In this document: positions 1 to 7,386 of the stretch, piece after piece
Position numbering within the stretch: position 1 is the stretch's first letter
How the letters are laid out: each line of letters starts with the position of its first letter
Origin: Zygnema cylindricum
Taxonomy: Eukaryota; Streptophyta; Zygnematophyceae; Zygnematales; Zygnemataceae
Assembly (NCBI GenBank): GCA_037447655.1
Contig: JBBHKE010003215.1
Location: forward strand, 1 to 11,706
DNA: 11,706 nt
Direction of reading: 5' to 3'
Translations under genes and position numbers: made by a program
Notes under the pieces: generated by a model
What the model saw: only the letters and a program-made list of their open reading frames with translations
What the model was told of the DNA's origin: nothing
Databases searched by the model: none

Positions 1-136
1 CATTCTCTCTCTCTCGCTCCTCTCTCGATATCTCTCTCTCTTTCTCTTTGGCTCTCTCATTACCTCTCTCTCTCGCTCTCTTTATTCCTCTCTCTCTCCC
101 TCTCTCTCTTTCTCTCCCTTTTTATTTTTTCCCTCT
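1..136. repeat. Polypyrimidine (CT)n low-complexity tract
   Basis: Almost pure C/T with many TCTCTC runs and few interruptions. It is followed at once by a purine block on the same strand. The predicted proteins here are Ser/Pro/Leu-rich artefacts of the repeat. Confidence 0.9.
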
Positions 137-144
137 CATGTGGA

Positions 145-507
145 AAGGGAGCGAGGGGTGAGGATAAAATTGAAACAGTGGGTGAGTGAGGAAGAGAATG
201 GGATATAGCAGGAGATAGGGAGATTGGGAGACAGAGCGAGAGGGTGAAAGAGGTAGAGAGAGGTAAAAAATCAAGAAGAGGATATGGATTCAGGGAAGCA
301 AAGGGAGAAGGTGAGAGATGGAGAGAAGAGGGAGACGAGAGAGAGAGTGGGAGAGGGGGAACGAGAGTGATACGTAGAAAGGGGAGAGGGGGTGAGGGAG
401 AGGGAGGAATGGAGGGAAGCATATATAGGGCGCGGGAGTGAGAAGGAGAGGGAGGGAGAGTAGAATTGGGAGGAAAGAGAGGGAGAGGAAGAGAGAGAGT
501 GGGAAAT
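145..507. repeat. Polypurine (GA)n low-complexity tract
   Basis: About 360 bases of nearly uninterrupted A/G with GAGAG and GGGAG runs. Overlapping open frames give only Arg/Glu/Gly-rich peptides and are not believed. Confidence 0.9.
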
Positions 508-896
508 GCGTCCATAAACCTACTTACGTCTCAACTCTTTCTGCATTGATGATCTCCTCATGGATATCCTCTAGACGTTATTTCTTCATGGGGCTTTCTA
601 TTGTTGTTTTTTGTTGTTGGAATTAGTGCCTCACCGCCTCTACCTTAATTTCTCGCCTTGTGGTTTGAGATACCACTTTGTTTTTTTTACCACCATCCCT
701 CATCTTTCCTACACTATCTTCTCCTTCCATTAATCTAATTTGGAGGGATTTTTCTCTTTAGCTCCCTCACTTTTAAAATTTATGGCTGTTTTCGCGTTCT
801 TTATTGCGAACCAAGTCACTCGTGTCCAGGAATAAATTGTAATCAGTTTGTTGTCACCTTTGGTTTCCAGCTCCTTGAGATACGTCCTTTGCTTCT
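508..896. other. No gene seen; T-rich unique sequence
   Basis: T-rich sequence between two purine blocks. I see no recognisable protein, RNA or repeat. The short open frames have no family-like features. Confidence 0.6.
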
Positions 897-917
897 TCAC
901 TTGCCCATAAAGGATAA

Positions 918-1098
918 CGAGGGGAGTGGAAGAGGGAGGGAGATGGAGGGATAGAGATCATGGAGGGATAGAGATCAAGGAGGGAGGGGGAGAAGGCGAG
1001 GGAGGGGAGCTGAAGAGAAAGAAGGAAAGGGAGTGAGAGGGGAGGAGGAGAGGGGGCTAGTGACCGAGAGAAAAGTGGGCTGAAAGGGAGAAGGAATT
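918..1098. repeat. Second polypurine tract with a 17-bp tandem duplication
   Basis: GA-rich block. Within it TGGAGGGATAGAGATCA occurs twice back to back (944-960 and 961-977) without mismatch. The minus-strand open frame through this block is Leu/Pro/Ser-rich and explained by the repeat. Confidence 0.85.
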
Positions 1099-1796
1099 GG
1101 GGAGCTAATTCTTGGAGTCTCATGCCACGGCCTTAGTTATGGAGCTTGGCTTTTTTGACACCTTTTTTCCACTCTACCTTTCTCACCTGCTTAATCCACC
1201 ACGGCCTTCAAGTTCGCAATTGGCTGACCTTATCCACCGATACTCGGTTCTCACTTTCACTTGTGAGACTGTGTTTTTCATCTTGATGGCAACCATTTGC
1301 GTCATTGCTCCCATAGGGGAAAGTTTTTCAGGCACACAATGCTCTCTGAGACAATTGTTGCGACTTTTACTTCTAATGTGTGTGGTTCTCGGTCCGTTGG
1401 GAGGTTTCGCATATCATTCTTTCACGACGGGTTGATTTTGTTTATCACGTCAGCACCCATTGAATTTTTTATTACATGTTTTGCCGAACCCTTGCCTCCC
1501 TTACAACCATTTGGTTAAGCGGCTCCACCTGTTTGTCGTGTGTGATCTAACTAGGAAAAACCAGAATTAATTGATTATTCACATTTCTATATCACATTTA
1601 ACTTCCTTCCAATGCTGGTCAACATATTCGAGAGTTTATTTGTTTTCCGAGAGTAGCTTTGGATGAGTACTTGTTCTTTTGATATGCGTTTGAGAGGAAA
1701 GATGCTAGAACCCTCTTTTTTAAAACATTATTATACTTTTTGTCGGTTTTTACTGTCAGCATAATCAGTTCCGTCAACCTGCTTCTTTGCGTGTCT

Positions 1797-2505
1797 TTGT
1801 TTTTCATGTCCTTTTTCTTTGTTTTCGTTTCTTTTGCCTTGCTTATCCTTTTTGCTTGCTTCCCTCCACATGTAGCTTTGCAATTTTGGCTTTGCCGCCC
1901 CCTTTTGTCCCCATGGCCTCAGATGGTTTACCATCGCACTTTTTAATGAAGTCGGGATTGCTTCATTCTGTTACACGGCTCATTAATACTAGCGTCAAAG
2001 GTTTAGTAGTGTTAGTACAAAATTAGAATAATACTAGTTTAGTGCAAGAGGACGTGGCAGATTGTCCTCCGCGTCTTTTATGTTGTTAACTCTTATTTTG
2101 TGATTTTTGGCCAGAAAAAGTCGCGACTGAATTAGTGATGTCAACACTTTTAACGATGAGCGATGTAGTTTTGTTACGGTCGCATTATATGTCAAGGAAC
2201 TCCCTCAGAGTGGTGTGCCGAGCCTAAGAAGTTTGTAGGGTTCCTTTTCATACTTCTTTAGATATATATTAGATTTTGTAAGGAAGTTCTTGTTCCATAT
2301 CGACTTTTTCATTGTTGTTTTCGCTCAAGTAGTTCTTTTCCATTTCTTTTGTTGGATTGCCCTTGTTTGTATGTTTGTTTCTTTCACACTTTCACCTTTT
2401 CATTTGCTTCCACCCACCTTCAGTTTTTCAGTTTTAGTCTTTGCCTTCCTTTTTTGTTTTCATGCACTCAAGATCGAATACAATCATGTTTTCTAATTAA
2501 AGGTT
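1797..2505. repeat. Diverged direct duplication (about 1797-1952 and 2349-2505)
   Basis: The two stretches align over roughly 150 bp at an offset near 549-551. Shared islands include TTTGCTTCC, CTTTGCC, TTTTGT followed by CATG, CTCA followed by AT, TAC followed by ATC, and a terminal TTTTAAT/TCTAAT with AAG. Both are T-rich, so part of the match could be compositional. I judge it an old tandem duplication with modest certainty. Confidence 0.4.
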
Positions 2506-2826
2506 TCTTCTTTTTCGACAATAACAGTGGTTGAACCATAACACAAATGGGCGAAAACAAATTGAAACCTTTCTACCCAGAATCCCGGTAATATATACAC
2601 TACATACTCGTGGAAACTATTTAGTCCGTGTATAGTACAGACCATCAAGTATCGAACTTTCAATTGTTTTCACACATTTGGACAATGGTTTAAACCACTC
2701 GAGTTAAAAATAAAGCCATTCATTAGTCTACAATATAATGTAAACACAAGGTATACAGATTCATTCAAGTATACATCGATAATCCCACTACCACATTAAA
2801 CAAAGTTCACCCATAGACATTAACAA

Positions 2827-2856
2827 AGGTTAAAAGAGGTTAAAAGAGGTTAAAAG
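2827..2856. repeat. 10-bp tandem repeat, three copies
   Basis: AGGTTAAAAG is repeated three times without mismatch in otherwise unremarkable A-rich DNA. Confidence 0.9.
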
Positions 2857-3045
2857 GGATGAAACAGTTGAGAAGGCAAACATTGATCGTCTTTTGATTT
2901 TTCCCCTTGAAGAGTTCCTCATAAAATGACACTACAGTAACTACTACTTAGACCAGGTTTCCGAAGGTAAAAAACAAAATTACACAACCAGGAAACCCAG
3001 ACACAACTACTAATACGCTTTGAGAGTCATATTGAATGCCATAGA

Positions 3046-3537
3046 ATGCGACCACAAAGGGACAAATTATCTTCGAAACACGCTTTTTTGAAAAACCATG
3101 AGAAAATTCTTCATGGTAAAAAATCTACGACCAAAAACCGAGGTACTCCATTCCGTTCCATCCCTCTCTCCACTCCTCTTCCTCTCTCCTCCTCCCCCTC
3201 CTCCTCCTCTCTTTTCCTCTCATCTTCCTCTCCTCCGATCCTTCCGGCCGGTGTTTACCTTTATCATTAGTCTAGTTTTTACATACACTTTTTCCGGCAG
3301 ACCTAAAATACGCAATTTCTTACAAGCTACCAAACTAGCATATCCTTCATTAAGTAATCGAAAAATAACATCACTTTTTTGTCCTGTTTTTTGCACAATT
3401 CCCCTCTTACAATCCCTCACGTACAATTTCCCCTCTTATCATCACACATGCAACCCGCGACTCAGAAATTCTCGACTTGTTAATAACACACCTTGTAGAC
3501 ATATTGAACCCACTTTTAATTTCAGATCGATGTCGTT
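3046..3537 (-). other. Region downstream of the E2 stop; probable 3' untranslated region
   Basis: No independent gene is supported. On the E2 sense strand this is the sequence just after TAA, so some of it should be 3' UTR. I found no canonical AATAAA on the sense strand; a weak AATGAA lies near 3346-3351. The transcript end is therefore not placed. A CT-rich block at 3160-3243 (GA-rich in the mRNA) lies within it. Confidence 0.45.
3160..3243. repeat. CT-rich low-complexity block
   Basis: Runs of CCTCTCCTCC and CCTCCTCCTC. The plus-strand frames through it are Pro/Ser/Leu-rich artefacts. Confidence 0.8.
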
Positions 3538-3832
3538 TTAAGACCCAAGGCGGAGACTGAGGAGAGGTAATGCCATTGTCATACCGCAAAGAGCGACCAA
3601 TAATGCTGTTAACCATAACGGAAGTTGAAACGCCGCTTTATTTTTCCTCCTCCTTCCTACACCCACTCCCCCTACCTGCACATCTCTCCCACTACTCCCA
3701 GGTACTGTCGATGACCCTCCTCCTTCAGTATTGGCCGTCGACGATTCACTTCTTAGAGCCGCTATCTCTTCAGCTCTTAATGAAGCCTCGTACTTTTCGA
3801 CATATTCCGGAAACATCTTTTGAAATGTGGAG
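3538..3832 (-). CDS. UBC33/34: E2 exon 5, C-terminal part with tail anchor
   Basis: Follows acceptor GAAGTGCAG and completes a Ser codon, then reads STFQKMFPEYVEKYEASL. FPEYVEKY closes the conserved region. A low-complexity linker follows, then RRRKNK, then a hydrophobic stretch containing LPLWLTALLVALCGMTMALP, ending LRLGS and TAA at 3540..3538. A single C-terminal membrane segment preceded by basic residues is the tail-anchor arrangement of UBC6-family enzymes. The frame is open and intact. Confidence 0.93.
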
Positions 3833-6518
3833 CTGCACTTCCAAAAATCATAAGAAACAAACAACCAATTAAGATGCTGGTTATTAATTTCACACGCCAT
3901 ATAAACAGTTATGATGTTGGTTATAACTTAAATACACTTAGCTAACCTGGAAAGAAATATTAGTAACTATTGGCGAGTCAATTAGAAAATACATAAGGAG
4001 GTGTGATAATATATGGGTCAGGATCATATGAAATGCAGGAAACATATACCTCCAATGTACATTCATTGTTGGGAACATAAAAGGCATAGACCGAAACGAC
4101 GTTATTTACATGGAATATAAAACTGCCCTAAAGGTGGAATGCATGGTCTTTTGTAAAATTAGTTCCCTACTGATTATCCGTAGTCCTAAGATGTGCAATG
4201 TAGGGAGTGGACGGTTTGGATTTCTTCTCAAAAAATCAATGATATGTCTAATGCACTCAGTGCCCTATCCAGAATATCCCTCCATGTAAAAACTACCTTC
4301 GTAAGTGAAAAGGTTGAAAAGAATGCATAACATAGTCATTTGAACAAGAGTTTGTTTGCATACAATTGTAAGGCCAGTTTAGACAGGGAAACCATTTACA
4401 ACAGCGGAAAAAAGGTCAATGGCTATATAGGCCAATTATATGCTTCAACTTGAAACGTTTAAATGTTACAAACCGCTTGATTCCACACTTCTGTTTGATC
4501 CTATTATTAGTTGAGCCTTAAAATAAAACGACTATTGTTAACAAAATAATTTGAAGAATTTGCAATAGGTGCATTGAACTCAGAAAATAGTCTGAGTAAC
4601 ACCATTCAAATCTATGGGGTTTTGAAATTTATCATCAAAATCAGCCATTTCATTCAGCAACTTTCCACATCATTAGAAGTGAATTTAAACTACAATTAAA
4701 GTGTGGAAAAGTTTCCAGGTCCCAGAAAACTGTTCGAGGGGGAGTTCCTGACAGAAAACCTAAAAAAATGGAAAGATTGCTCGAGGAAAACATTGAAGGC
4801 CCGCAACAAAATGCAAATAAAAGGTAAAACAAGGAGTACCTTTTGCAATTAAAAGCCAGAGATTCTCGAGCCAGTCGCTTTTTTTTCTGCAGTTGTCGTT
4901 GAAACACTTCCCGTGGTGGGGGCAGTATCCATCTGAATGTTGAAAAAAATGACATTTTTAATCCCTTGAACCATACCAGGAATTACAATTATGATTCAAT
5001 TGACATGTAGATTCTTCAAATGATTAAGACAACCTAAAATGAAGGCATTCCGTGCCAACAACTATACCAACACATTTTAGCTTCGCAGCATAAGATGAAT
5101 CCCTCAAAGTATATGTTTTTCATCTTCTCCTTCACAATCCATGATCAACACTGAATAATTCGAAAGTGAAAACCCTGTTTTTGCAAGAATAATCGGAGAA
5201 AAGAGAGATAAAGCTTACCATGAAAGATAGAAGTCCTGTCAAAATACTGCAAGAACAAATGGACAAAACTGACAAAAAAGTTAGTCTTATCCACGTACAG
5301 CGAAAACTGTCAAGTACCACATAGACTTCTGCAACATGATGAGTTATTCAGAACTGTAAAACAATGAGTACAAAAAAAAGTACAATCAGAATAAATTTGA
5401 AAAGTCAATATGAGTACAAAGAAGTACAAGCGGAATAAATTGTAAAGTTTTGACTGCAAACCTTGCAACTGACCACATAGGATTCCAAGATTCCGGATGA
5501 ACTGTCCTGCCACGTGCCAAAGTTCACTAGTCAAAATAAAAGAAAACTGAATCAAAGATTCCATAACTCAAATGAAGAACCAAAACAACAACAACCACTG
5601 ACAAAGAAGTTGGATGGAGGGATTTAGGGCGGTGGTGAGGAGAGTGGAGGAGGAGGAGGCAGCCATGGGGGAGCTGGAGAGGATGGAGAGGAGGAGAAGG
5701 AGAGGCGGAAGGCGGAGGAGAAAGAGGCTTCTCTCTGTTGTTTTTCTCTCTCTTCTCTCACCTCTCTCGCTCCTCCCTTTCTCCCTGTCTCCCTCTTTCT
5801 CTCTCTCCCTCTCTCACTCTGTCCGCAACTAAAAACAATTGGAAACGCTATATGTGGCTACTCTATCCTGTACGCGTATAGTACGTTTTAATACACATAT
5901 AGTACGTTTTAATACACATATAGTACGTTTCAATACACATATAGTACGCTTTAATACACATATAGTATGATCTAACCACAAGAAAATAGGACTAGAAGGC
6001 CATAGAAAAGAACCTACATTCAAAACTACCTCAAAATTCCATCAAAACTAGCCCAGAGACAAGAAAACTACAAAAAATAAAAAAAAAATCACGAGAAAAT
6101 AATAAAAAAACCTAGCAAGAAATCCACACACGACACCTTCCCACTATGAGAACAAAACAACCAAAAAAAAAAAACAAATTAAGCCAAAACCAAAACCTAA
6201 TTCCCTGAGCAAGAAAACTCTGGTAGGAAACAGATCCGTACAATCACTACAGGACATGCAAATCCTCCTCCCAGGAGCAAAACGTCCATTCGGCGTCGAC
6301 ATAACAATCGCCGGAGGTTTAAACGGATATTCGTTCGAAAAACGTAGACGTCCGTGATATATTCCTCCTTCGTACGGACTGGCCGTACCTCCTTCCAGTA
6401 CGAAGTGCCAATCCAGTAGGTCGGCCGGGGAGGGTCGCGCCGTCACTTGAGGTACTGGTTCTTTACAAAGAGCGCGGTACTCCTTCTGGAGTCTCTGAAG
6501 GCAAGGTTTGTTAGCCAT
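3538..6518 (-). CDS. UBC33/34: Tail-anchored ubiquitin-conjugating enzyme E2, UBC6/UBE2J2 type, five exons, frameshifted in exon 4
   Basis: This family of E2s sits in the ER membrane, faces the cytosol, and passes ubiquitin to ER-associated degradation ligases. Joining five exons gives 733 nt. Without one surplus base in exon 4 it would be 732 nt, or 243 residues, close to plant UBC33/34 length. Residues 5-92 start the UBC fold (RLQKEYRALCKEPVP, then YPFKPP near 64-69). TPNGRF at 75-80 replaces the HPN motif of ordinary E2s, as is usual in UBC6 relatives. The expected catalytic cysteine is Cys87 in RICMS. FHPESWNPMW (93-102) and SILTGLLSFM (106-115) follow, then FPEYVEKY near 153-160, a polar Ser/Gly linker, a basic RRRKNK patch, and one hydrophobic segment near 218-238 with only a few residues after it. 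All introns are GT-AG and phases match throughout. Family assignment is firm; whether the locus is functional is open because of the frameshift. Confidence 0.93.
3833..4839 (-). other. E2 intron 4 (1007 bp), no internal feature recognised
   Basis: Donor GTACTC and an acceptor ending GAAGTGCAG behind a T-rich stretch. The interior is AT-rich and unique. I saw no transposon ends, RNA gene or coding exon in it. Confidence 0.8.
4840..4932 (-). CDS. UBC33/34: E2 exon 4, containing a +1 frameshift in an A8 run
   Basis: Begins after ACATTCAG and reads MDTAPTTGSVSTTTAEKK. The conserved continuation RLARESLAFNCK is then found only in the next frame. The exon is 93 nt, but phases require 3n+2, so one base is surplus. 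The excess falls in eight consecutive A (sense strand; T at 4879-4886), where seven would keep the frame. As written, translation leaves the family sequence at about residue 134 and meets TAA nine residues later. The donor is GTACTC. No alternative acceptor or donor one base away repairs the frame. Confidence 0.88.
5219..5246 (-). CDS. UBC33/34: E2 exon 3 (28 nt microexon)
   Basis: Lies between a TTCTTGCAG acceptor and a strong GTAAGC donor and encodes (S)ILTGLLSFM. This is the motif that separates UBE2J2-type from UBE2J1-type enzymes. It ends exactly on an ATG codon, phase 0, so exon 4 continues with Met-Asp. Confidence 0.92.
5366..5455. repeat. 46-bp imperfect tandem duplication in E2 intron 2
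   Basis: GAGTACAAA, AAGTACAA, GAATAAATT and AAAGT recur in the same order at 5366 and again at 5412, with scattered substitutions and small indels. It lies wholly inside the 215-bp intron 2 (5461..5247). Confidence 0.75.
5462..5501 (-). CDS. UBC33/34: E2 exon 2 (40 nt microexon)
   Basis: Found by searching intron 1 for the conserved HPESWNP motif. It follows a GACAG acceptor and encodes FHPESWNPMWSVA, the highly conserved stretch after the catalytic loop. It ends with AG before donor GTTTGC. That AG pairs with the T opening exon 3 to make the Ser codon of SILTG. It is too short to appear as an independent ORF. Confidence 0.92.
5614..5820. repeat. Adjacent purine (5614-5730) and pyrimidine (5731-5820) blocks in E2 intron 1
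   Basis: GA-rich sequence passes directly into CT-rich sequence, so the strand could fold back on itself. The plus-strand frame here is Arg/Glu-rich then Leu/Ser-rich and is attributed to composition. On the minus strand the block reads as a GA-rich leader followed by an ATG (see findings). Confidence 0.75.
5871..5975. repeat. 21-bp minisatellite in E2 intron 1
   Basis: Four near-identical 21-bp units start with GTACG at 5881, 5902, 5923 and 5944, each ending CATATA. A degenerate part-unit lies on each side. Units 1 and 2 are identical; units 3 and 4 each carry one T-to-C change. Because 21 is a multiple of three the minus strand stays open as a repeating peptide, but this is intronic. Confidence 0.95.
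6242..6518 (-). CDS. UBC33/34: E2 exon 1 (residues 1-92 plus one base)
   Basis: Starts at ATG 6518..6516, beginning MANKPCLQRLQKEYRALCKE. There is no upstream ATG in the CT-rich leader just 5' of it, and G at +4 is favourable while -3 is T. It covers the N-terminal UBC fold through the active-site region (TPNGRF, then RICMS with Cys87). The exon ends SCSD plus a T, followed by donor GTACGG. The phase-1 end joins exactly to exon 2, rebuilding a Phe codon (T+TT). Cys90 stands where I remember Met in relatives (SMSDF). The open frame continues a short way into the intron, but that extension is not family-like. Confidence 0.93.
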
Positions 6519-6530
6519 CAATAGTTCGAT

Positions 6531-6590
6531 GGAGAGGGAGAGGGAGAGGGAGAGGGAGAGGGAGAGGGAGAGGGAGAGGGAGAGGGAGAG
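6531..6590. repeat. Perfect hexamer repeat (GGAGAG)10 in the E2 leader
   Basis: Sixty bases form ten uninterrupted GGAGAG units. In the sense direction of the E2 gene this is (CTCTCC)10, ending 12 nt before the ATG, so it almost certainly lies in the 5' UTR. CT-rich leaders are common in plants, but a long perfect hexamer run is length-unstable. Confidence 0.95.
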
Positions 6591-6725
6591 GTGGAAAAGA
6601 GAGGGAGAGAGATGAGTTAGTAATACTGAGGAGTAAACAAAATGGGAGAGAGGACGAGGAAGAGAGGGGATAGGTAGAGGGACAGCTACAAGGGGTGGAA
6701 AGGAGAGAGGGAGAGGGATGAGGTA
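6591..6725. repeat. GA-rich (sense CT-rich) leader/proximal promoter
   Basis: Continuation of the purine-rich block upstream of the hexamer run, interrupted by unique words. It is probably leader and core promoter of the E2 gene. No clear TATA box was seen on the sense strand. Confidence 0.5.
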
Positions 6726-6743
6726 TGAAGGTGAAGGGAAAGC

Positions 6744-6844
6744 AACGTGGCAGGTGGCTTAAATTGCCACGTGGCAGTGAAAGGGACGGCGTTCTTTGTC
6801 AAAGGTGGAAGGTTATGTGGATTGGTACGGCGTAGTTACGTGAC
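6744..6844 (-). promoter_or_regulatory. Cluster of three ACGT-core motifs upstream of the E2 gene
   Basis: AACGTGGC (6744-6751), the palindromic G-box GCCACGTGGC (6766-6775) and TACGTGAC (6837-6844) lie 226-329 bp upstream of the E2 ATG. ACGT cores are bound by plant bZIP factors, including those of abscisic-acid and ER-stress responses. The first two also form an inverted repeat: ACGTGGCA (6745-6752) and TGCCACGT (6765-6772) around a 12-nt spacer. Motif presence is observed; regulatory use is inferred. Confidence 0.45.
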
Positions 6845-6904
6845 AGTTATACTGCTCGCTTCGTGAAAATGATTTCCATGTGTCGCTGAGTACAGTAACC
6901 CGTT

Positions 6905-6950
6905 TACATCTATTAGCGTTGACTCTAATAGGGATACGTGGTGCTACGCT
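6905..6950. mobile_element. Relic of a MITE end
   Basis: CTAATAGGGATACGTGGTGCTAC resembles the right end of the adjacent foldback element (CTAATAGCGACACACGGTGCTAC) with several changes, and TATTAGCGTT lies just before it. It may be a decayed or truncated copy. No partner end was identified. Confidence 0.35.
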
Positions 6951-6951
6951 A

Positions 6952-7169
6952 CACCGTGAATCACTATTAGGGTTTAATGTTTTATTTTCCACTTAGAACA
7001 TCTTTTCTACGTACACACCTGTCCGATTCTCAATTTGAGACCGCCAATCGGAAGCTGGGAACCTTAGATTTCAATCGCAACCGTTAGATCAACAATCCGA
7101 CATGTGTGTACGGAGAAAAGATGTTTTAAGCGGCCATAAAAGTATCAGCACTAATAGCGACACACGGTG
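6952..7169 (+). mobile_element. Foldback MITE, subfamily 1, copy a (218 bp)
   Basis: The ends are inverted copies: CACCGTG with CTATTAG near the left, CTAATAGCG with CACGGTG at the right. The arms extend about 70 bp, including CATCTTTTCT followed by CGTACACAC on the left and its complement on the right. The centre, in opposite orientation, matches the centre of the copy at 8753-8972 (AGACCG followed by CAATCGGA; CAACCGT followed by AGAT). TA precedes the left end; on the right CTA follows. No coding capacity. Confidence 0.85.
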
Positions 7170-7172
7170 CTA

Positions 7173-7379
7173 CACCTTCAATCGTTATTAGCGTGTAAGC
7201 TTTTTTAGTGTATACGAATAATTAGCGTGGTTTACGCTAATTGGGAATTTGAAAATTTTCGAAGAAATCGTCTATTCTAATTAGGAATTAAGGTTTTTTT
7301 AAATAGTGTGGATAATTCTATTTGAGAAAAAAAAATCGGGACGGAATTAGCGTTCACAACGCTAATAACGATTGGGGTG
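7173..7379 (+). mobile_element. MITE, subfamily 2, copy a (207 bp, uninterrupted)
   Basis: Starts CACC followed by CAATCGTTATTAGCGT and ends with the matching inverted sequence; TA sits immediately outside both ends. It carries a perfect internal hairpin at 7220-7242, arms AATTAGCGT and ACGCTAATT around GGTTT. It aligns along its length with the second copy at 7387-8553 once that copy's insertion is removed. The terminal motif is shared with subfamily 1, so the two are relatives. Confidence 0.88.
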
Positions 7380-7386
7380 TACAGTA

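Larger units (their letters stand above)
1112..3045. other. No supportable gene; T-rich intergenic DNA
   Basis: Nearly 2 kb of T-rich DNA up to about 2540 and A-richer DNA after that. The longest frame (1112-1435, plus) has no motif I recognise and lacks an ATG at its reported left edge (TTG). Frames at 1740-2026 and 2290-2534 are Phe/Leu-rich, as T-rich DNA predicts. A weak internal duplication and a short tandem repeat are listed separately. Confidence 0.6.

Noticed and set aside
60-515. Long minus-strand frame rich in Ser, Pro and Leu
   Set aside because: Entirely explained by the CT/GA low-complexity tracts.
846-921. Minus-strand reading YGQVKKQRTYLKELETK, reminiscent of a bZIP zipper start
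   Set aside because: No basic region precedes it, the stretch is short, and the surrounding DNA is low complexity. It is suggestive but not supportable.
1112-1435. 107-residue plus-strand open frame with hydrophobic stretches
   Set aside because: It begins with TTG, has no recognisable motif, and T-rich DNA gives such hydrophobic frames by chance.
3833-4839. Intron 4 checked for a nested gene or transposon
   Set aside because: No inverted ends with target duplications and no family-like frame were found.
5614-5832. Plus-strand frame starting MEGFRAVVRR
   Set aside because: It lies in intron 1 of the E2 gene, and its Arg/Glu then Leu/Ser composition follows from the purine and pyrimidine blocks.
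5829-6023. Minus-strand frame with a repeating TICVLKR-like unit
   Set aside because: Produced by the 21-bp minisatellite, whose period is a multiple of three; intronic.
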